NCBI GenBank assembly: GCA_009781315.1
Contig: WQYI01000013.1
Coordinates: forward strand, 1-48,545
Reading direction: 5' to 3'
From: Candidatus Endomicrobium embiratermitis
GTDB taxonomy: Bacteria; Elusimicrobiota; Endomicrobiia; Endomicrobiales; Endomicrobiaceae
DNA length: 48,545 nucleotides
In this document: positions 38,601 through 47,600 of the stretch, piece by piece
Position numbering within the stretch: position 1 is the first letter of the stretch
Layout: each line of letters opens with the position of its first letter
The notes under the pieces: model-generated
Database searches by the model: none
The model's input: the letters and a program-made list of their open reading frames with translations, nothing else
Told to the model about the DNA's origin: nothing
Program-made: the position numbers and the translations under genes

Positions 38601-41600
38601 AGTTTCAAAAACAGACTCACAAGCGCGCTATCTACCGGAGCGGGTGTTGCAGTTGCGGTCCCGCTTGTTTACGTAATGGGTACAGTTGCAAGCAATATAA
38701 TGTCCGGAAATTTTGAAAACATATTTGAAGGTATAACATGGCAGCAAATAGCGACGCTCGCTGCTTTTGGATTTGCGGCAGGAGGCGCTGTAGGCGCCAT
38801 ATCGCCTACGGTTGGCTATAATTGGCTGCATAAAAATATTTTAGGCGGGTTGGGCGAGATAATATATAACCCCGGACAAGTTGTATTACGCGGAATGGAA
38901 TCCGGCGTAAATATGATGAGGTTTACTGTAGTTTCTCCTTTTATTGAGGCGGTATTAGCTCCTGCTTTAGGATGGGCAAATAATATTATAAATCGCAAAA
39001 ATGAAGATTATGTTGCGTTCGATTACGGCAATTTGGGAGCCAGTTGGGGAGCCAAGTTCAATGAATTGGGCGGACGCTACTATAACATGCTTATTGCCGA
39101 TATAGACAATAACGCCGAATGGGCAAATGTAAAACAAAGATTCGGCACAGGTATGTTTGTAAGCCATTTTTATGGAATGGCAATACCCGGCGCTTCAATG
39201 TTTGTTAATTCGCAGAGCGGTCCCGGAGTCATTCTCAATAAATTCTTTACAAAGTGGGGCGAACAAGGCTTAACAGGATTTCTGCCGCTGGGAGGTCTTG
39301 CTCAGAATCAATTTGTTAATATGTTTACAAGATCAATTAATATGCTTCAGTACGGTTTAGCTGAAAACTTATTCAGTTTTGCCGGCGAAAAAGTTGACGG
39401 GTTGTTTAGAAACATGGGATTGAACGGTCCCACATTTAACAAAGGCAGCGAGGAAGTAGGTTTATTTGAATTTGGCTTGGGTCAATTGTCAATATTGTTC
39501 GTTCCGTCGGCTGTAAGAGAAAATACCTGGAGAACCGAAAGAGAGTTGCGCGATATAAGAAGAGAAGGTCCTAATACGTATGGTAAAGAATCTGCAACAT
39601 ATAATGCTATGAATAGCGGCATGAGCGGCAAAACCCAATCAGAAATCAGAAATTTGGCAATTGCGGCAAGCAAAAACATGGGAGAAGCAGCGGTAATAGA
39701 ATGGGTTGAAAAGAACGGTATTAAAAATTACAAAGAAGGCAGAATTAGTGAACTTTCGTATGAAGATATAGTGGCAGGCACTCGCGCTATTGCAATAGCG
39801 AACAGAATGATTGATCTTCAAATTGCTAATTATAATACGATAATGGGGATGATTAATTCTGCTGACACGTTAAGGATCGGTAATAGTGAAATTAAAATAG
39901 GAAGTTCATTTGCCAGTACATTAACTCAAAGATATATTGCGTATTTATCTTCTTCGGGTATAGAAAGTCTCGGAGCAATGCAAAGATTAACCGAACAGTT
40001 AAGTATTAGATTGTCCGAAGGCAATATACAAAATAGCGTTTTTAAAGATTTGGAAAAAGATGGAGGCAACTCTCTTGCAAATTTAAGCAATTTAGCGTCA
40101 ACCGCGACTTACGGGCTTGCTTCTCAATATGGAATGAACAGACTTATGGGAATGACTGATGAAAAACTTAGCAAGTTTGGTATAAACGAGAAAGGCGTTC
40201 GGGAAATCGGTACTGTGTACTTTGAATATCTGTTCCGTACCAATCCGTCGGCAGCAGCGCAGCTTGCCGACAAAGGGTATTTAAGAGTTAACGGCGAAAA
40301 AATAAACAAAGAGCAAATAACAAATATGCTGCTAAATGGAACCGGCGCGTTAATGAGAATGGGAAATCTGGACGGCGTTATCAATGTGATAAATATAGCA
40401 AATGCTATCGGCAGCAAAGAAGCGGCCGATTCTATTAAAGCGCAAGTTATAGCTAACAATGTGGCCGGAGAGCAGTATAGAAAACTTGAAGCAGCCTGGA
40501 AGGCATCTGGAACAAAAGATAGTTTAAGCAAATTCTTGATTGATGAGGTACAAAGGCTTCAAAGAAGCGAAATGAGAGATGAAGCAGGAAAAAAAGTTAA
40601 GCTTACAGACCTGGAATTCAGCTTATTAAAGAGAATGTTATACAACGAAATTAATATAAGTGAGAAAGACGTTCTCAAATATGTAAATAGTGATGCGGTA
40701 AGAGGCGCGTTTACTAAATTCAATTTATTTATGGAAGATATCATAAAAAATAAGTATGCAGAGGGTGATAAACTCTATAATGCTGAGAAAGGTGGTAAAT
40801 TAGCTGGTATTACGACATTAGACGGAATTGATAAGCAGTTATTGGCTTCATTGCAATTTAAGTTTGCCCATGCGGCAATATACGGTTATGGAGACAAAGG
40901 CATAAATACTGCCGGTCTTGGTTTCAGCTTGGCATCTGTTTATAACAGTGTGTTTGGTGATAAAGGAAGTTCAATTTTTAGCGGTGAAGCGATTCGGGCT
41001 GCAAGAGATGATGGTAAACCTTTAAGTAATGCGATAACAGTTCATCAAGCTACTGCTCTTTTTAATGCAAGCTTGGCAATACAAATAAGCGGTGATATTA
41101 CAGCCGGTCGCGGAATGTCTGTTGCGCAGTATCAAGCTATAAGAGACGGGTTTTACGATATTCTTTTACCTGCCATGACTGGAACAATACCTGTCCGGGA
41201 TGCAAATGGAAATATTATCGGAAGCAGAGCAGTTACTTCTGAAGACTTACATCAAATATTAAGACTTGGCACCGGCGAAGGCAAAACGACAGTACTTTCA
41301 GTATTGTTCCCTGTTCTTAAACTTGCGAATGATTTAGGCGGAACAAAAACGATACTTGGCGCGGATATTACGACAAATGTTGACAATCTATTTAGCAGAA
41401 TAAACGGTATGTATAACGGCGTCAATAGTAAAACTTATAGTTTAGTAAAGGTTGGAAGTTATGAAGATTGGCTGAAGCTTGATAAGAATAATAGAGATGT
41501 ATGCCTTACAACTTTCTCTACATTGGGGGAAATTGCCGCTCGCGATATTAAAGAAAACAAAAGTTCAATATTTGTTCTCGATAACAATGGTAAAAACAAA

Positions 41601-44600
41601 CTGGGCATATTGATGTTAGACGAAGCGGATAAAGCCGCGTTTACAACCCAGGTAATAGTATCTGCGGCTAAAAACGGCGGTTTTGAAAATGTCAATTCGG
41701 CAATGTATAAATCTATGATGGAGCTTGTCAAAGAAGGCTCAAAATCAGGAATGGAATTAGAAAATGCAAAAGATTCTATTAGAAACATTTTATCATCATC
41801 CGATCCCGAATTTGCAAGACTCTTAAAAGCATTTAACGATATATCAAACAGTAAACAAATTTCAAGAGAAGACAGGCAAAGCGTAGAACAACAGCTTCTC
41901 AAATCTCTGGAACAAATTAACAAGATAGACAGATCAAAGCTGACAGCCGCGCAAATAAAGGAACTGGATGCGACTAAAGCTCAAATGCTGAGTTTGCAAA
42001 CAGAACTTTTAAATGGAAAAACCCCTAAAGAAATACTTGATATTTGTACGAGAATAGCAGATATGAATCTAAGAGAAAGAACTAAGATTCTTATCAACGA
42101 TCCAAAATATGCGGCCCAATTTAGCGAAGTGATTAACAGGCTTTCAGTAAACAGCGCGATACTGGAGTTGTTTAGCGGCAATAAAGGCTTTAATTACAGA
42201 GATGCATTAACCAATATGATTAAGGCGGATATGAGTTGGGTACAAGGTGTGGATTATGTGATAGACAGCAGAACGGGTAAGATGAAGCTTATTTCTAACG
42301 GTGCTATGGAAGATCAGATACCTGCGTTTGGATTTAAACAAATAATAGAAGCAAGGATGATACAAAACAATCAGTTAGGCGCAGGAAAAATGACGGCTGC
42401 CGACAATGGTCAGACTGATCCGCAGGTAATTGTAAACATATTAAAAGGAGCCAGAGGAGTTATAGGTTTAACCGCTACTTATTCCGATGCGGCTAAGTCA
42501 GCCCTTGGTTTTGGCATGAAAGATTATTCTGATACGACGATAAAGATACTTACTCAGGGTATGGGTGTATTTAACGACAAGGCGTATATTATGACAGATG
42601 CTCCTGCGTCAACCGTTCTTGGCGCTTTTGAAAAACCATTATATTCGATGCTTAGCAGAGATAGTGTTTCAATAACCGCGATGCCTAATCAGGCTAAACT
42701 CGAAATATTCAGAGATTATGCATTGGCTTTAGGCATACTAAAGGGTTCTGTAGACGCTAATGGTGTTCAGATAACAAGTACCGTATATGGAAAACAGGTA
42801 GCGTGGTTTGACGCAATGATGCCAAAAGATTCCGGTCATGCTCTTGCCAGAAATGCAAACGGAAATTATCAACATTTTATGGGTACCATTGAGCAAATAG
42901 GAAGAGGTATTGATATTCAAATTCAGCCTCTTATAAATTCAGGGGTTAATATCACCAATGTCAATCTCTTTATAGTAGACCCTCACTTGAGTAACAAAAC
43001 AGCTGTTGACCAGGCAGTCGGCAGGGTTGGCGGGACCCGTTTTGCCGATTTAAAAGACCAAAATGGTAACCTGATTAAAATGAATATTAATGTCTCGTTG
43101 ATTTCCGACATGCAGACTATAAGGACATACTCGGGAGCGCACGAGGCAAGATTATTTAATAATTTGAATTCAGGTTTGACTGCTGAAAATTATGTAAGCC
43201 TCATTAACAGCAGAATATTTGATAAAGGCGGTTATGAGCAGGAATCGAAAGTTGTTGCCCAAAGCGGTGCAAAAGTTGAAAGTTTTGCAAGTTATGTATC
43301 CACAATCAGAACTACGGACGCTTTGGCTTATGAATTGACCAGCAGGGGTATGAATGTAAGCGCAAGAGATGTTGAAAGAATGATTCCTGCCAAATATGTT
43401 GATAATAATGGTTATCTTACTACTGAAGGAATAACTCATGTTAACAATACTCTTGCAATGATTGAACGTGCGCCTTCCGGAGTTTCAGCTGACACATCAT
43501 TTGCTGCTAACGTAACTGCAGTAAATAGCATACTTGGTAATAGCAGCGTGACGGAAAATGTTTCTACAGAGGATCAATTCAGAACGGCATCAAGAATGGT
43601 CAGCGAATTACAATCAAAGGGTATCATTAATGAAAATGTTTCGTTAAACGATACATTGGCAATAAGAGATATTGTACAGACATCAGGTATAAACGTTGGC
43701 GGCAATGTACAGACAACGGCAAATGTGCAAAACATGCAAAGAGCTGTTAGAGCATATGAAGAATCAGGTTTAGGCGGTGTAGTCAGAGGTGTGCAATCTG
43801 ATAATCAAGTAATACGGGCTATACAACAGTTTGATAGAGCGAACACAAGGTTGGACAATGCTAATAACTATAAACCTGAAAGCATTATCGGTCAAGTAAG
43901 ATCTTTTACACAAGGTGTTGTTGCAAGATATGAAGTTTCAAGGGCAAAAAGTAAATTTGAAAGCGCGCAACAAAAAGCGGCCAAAGAAGCTTCAAGTTCT
44001 GCAAATGCGCTTAATTTTACGCTTCTTAATACTAAAATAGAAGACGGCAGAGTTTTATTTGGTGATAATGCGGAATTGCAATCTTTAGCTTTATTGGCAA
44101 GCAATATCGGAACGGAAATCGGAAGAACAGAGCTTATGAATCAAGTAATGGATATAATGAATCCTAAACGTGATATAGAAGTTAAAGATGTTGCGAATGT
44201 CTTGAAGTTTGCAACTGAATACAAAACAACAGGAGCTTTGCCGCGTGCTTCTGAATATAACAGATTGATCGAAAAATATTTCTTGACGGAAACGCAGCTT
44301 TCCAGAATAGCGGATATGTCTCAGGGCGAAGTTACAAGCTTCTTGCAAAATAATTTAAGAACAAAAGAAGTTGCCGACTTGCTGCAAAGTTTAATGGCCG
44401 GCGCTGTTAAAACAGAGATTGAAAAAGAGATGAAAAATAATGGTGATTTTGAAAGATTGAAAGCAGCGATTGATATGAATAACGAAGATGGTAAAAAAAT
44501 AATAGCAGAAATTGAAGGGAAATATAATTTAAAATCTGCGCTGCCTTATGCGGTTGCGGCTATTGGCGGTTTCAGGGCGGGTCAGATGGATGCGTTTAGA

Positions 44601-47600
44601 GATATTGTTCAAATGACTCTTGAAAACGGCGGAAAATCTCAGGATGTTGCCGGTTACGCTCACGAATTACAGACTGCCGGCGGTAAGAGTATAATAGGCT
44701 TGTTTACCCTTCTTGCGTTGAGAGGCAATCCTAATATTGAAAACAAAAACAATAAATTTATTACTTGGCTTACAAACGAAGATTCCAACGCAGAAGATTT
44801 AAGAAAGCACGCTGAAATTGTATTTGGCAACGGATTAGGAAGAATTGAAGTTATTTCTCAAGCCAATGTACAGCAATGGGAAAAAGAAGGTGTTGTCAGA
44901 GAAAAACTTGACGGAGCCGATTTGGTAATAGGAACATACAGCGGTTGGAGCAGTTTATTCTCTCAGACTATGGCAGGTCTGGTATCATACGCTAAAGATG
45001 CGGATGCCGAAACTATAAGTCAAGTAAAACATAATCAAGAGCTGCTGAAAAAAGCGGGAATTAATCTTACGGAAACAACTCTTGAAGGCGGTCAGGTAAA
45101 AGTGCAGTTTACAGACGCGAAAGATACCCCAAAAGCCATAGAACTTCTTATAAAAGAAGGTATGGGGCTTGATAAAGTCAACTTGCCGCTTGAAAGAATA
45201 TCACAGCTTGTTGCCGACGAATTAGATTATGCCGCGACTATACCTGCTTCTGCTCTTGCAACTGCTGCAGGAAAATATACTACGCAGTACGGCTTGGCTG
45301 ATTATTACAGTAAGCTTGCCAAAGGCGAGAAAATAAGCTTTGAAGACTATGCTTACCTTGGCGTGACTGAAGAGCAGCTTAAAGCTGACATGAATTCAAG
45401 GAAGAATTATCTTGAAGGAATGGCTAAGTTATATACAGATATTTCACAAGGAGTAAATTCTAACTACAAAAATATTAAGGATTTAAAAATTCTTACTGAA
45501 ACAGTACATAGCGCGCTGGTTAATGACATGACAATATACGGTATGTCCTATGAACAGCTTGCTGATGTTGTAAGCATTCAGTTTGCTAATTTGAGAAACC
45601 TTGAAGCGCGTAAAGCTTTACTTGGCGGCTTGGGAGTAGATGAATTATCCGTGACAGTTGACGGCGTGAAGGTTACTTTCCAGGAACTTGCCAGATACAG
45701 CCAAGACGATAAAGGCAAATGGACTATTGCCGAGGATGGAAGTTTCAGAACAGAAATGACTACAGACAAAGCGAGAGATTACAAAACGACAATGGTTAAC
45801 ATTATAAACAGAGTTGTTAGTTTTGTAAGGCAAGATGAAGAGAAGACAAAGAAAACAGAAGAAGCACAAGGCGAAAAATTTGACCAAGCGACATTTGACA
45901 AGAGATTAAATGCTATGGTTGACAAAATTTACGAACAGTATTCGGATATATTCTCGTCCAAGCTTGCCATTAGAGAGACATTGCTTACAGGTATGGATGC
46001 TTTCTCGGTTTATGCTGCGACAAAAGCAGGAATAGGAACCGGAAATTATATGGTAGAGCGTGATGAAAACGGCAAAGCTCAAAATGTGTTTATTACCAGT
46101 AACGGTACGCCGTTAAAGAATCTTAACATGCCGGGCATGTGGGCAATTGAGCTTATGGAAGGCTGCGAAGATATTAATAAACCTTCGATAGAAACGTTCA
46201 TATCTTCGAAAGAAGCGCTTGCGTCGTTCCAATGGGCGGTTGGATTCTCGGGAACGTTCAGTAAATCCATACAAAATTTATTGAAAGGACTAAACTACAC
46301 GCAGGTTGGCGGAAGTATGCCTGCGACTATGAAAGTTGATGTTTCAACAGCCCTTGTGAGAGATCAAAAGAGTATAGCCAGGGTTATAGCTAATGCCAGA
46401 AGGGAGTTAAACAAGCAAAGCATAGCAGGTGTGGATCTTATTATGACGTCAAGTTTTGACGGTACAACCCAAATGGTGGAAGGTCTGATAGCTAATGGCG
46501 TAAAATCTAAAGATATAGTTGCCTTGTCGCTTGATTCTTTAGATACGGAACTGGAAAAGTTATCAAAATATAGAATTAATCGAAGGACTAATGAAAGAAT
46601 TTACGACTATCCGCATGCTGATGTTGCTAAAGTAATGAGCGAGTTTGGAATAACTTCTGATTATTCCGTTGATAAATTAAAAGATATAGAAATATCAGAT
46701 AAGATAAGAGTTTTGCAGGAAGTTCTTAAGAATGTTGCTAAGGCAGGCGAAGTGTCGTATATAATCGGGGATGTTAATCTCCTTGGCAGAGGCTGGAATC
46801 CGGGCGAAATGGACGGAGCTATTAGCAATCTCAAAAAAGCGCAGGGACACTATCAGGAAGGTTTGAAAGTTCAGGCAACAATGTGGATGGTAAACTTTGA
46901 AAAGATGGATGCCACACAGGCAGAACAAGGTTACGGAAGATTTGCCCACAGAGACGGTACGTCAAGATTTACTCAGGATTACTATAACAGAGATATCATA
47001 CAGATTACGTCTGTTGAATCCGTAAGAGAGAATAAAATACTTAGAGAAGCGGCAAACAAAGAAGGTTCGCAAGGATATTCTGTAGACTTAATACTTAATA
47101 ATCTTAATGCTGTCAGAGAAGCTAATGAAGAAGCAACTTTACAAAAAGCAAACAATGCCGTAGTAAATGAATTTAAGTCTTGGAGAGAAGGAAAAGAAAC
47201 GATGCAGAAATTTGGCATTCAACAACAACCTTCATACAGCCAAGCAGTGGCAAAGTTAGGTGAAATTGCAGGCTTGAACGATAAAGACGCCGGCGATATG
47301 TTAAATAGAATATTGACTGTTGCTAAGGTAAGGCAAGCAGAAGATGAAAAATTATCTCACGAAGCTTGGTATGCTTATGAAAGTTATCTGAATTATGCGG
47401 CAGCTGCAGCGGCTTTTGGCATTGACCTTAAAACCGTTAATCTTAACAGCAGTGAACTTGCCGTAATAACAAGCGGTGATGTTAATGGAATGTTAGCAAT
47501 ATTAGGTAAGTTGTCGCCGAATAATGAAACATTGAAAGCCTTACAAGATAAATTAAAAGAATTGCCGGCATCATATAAAGCAAACAATGATAAGATAAGA

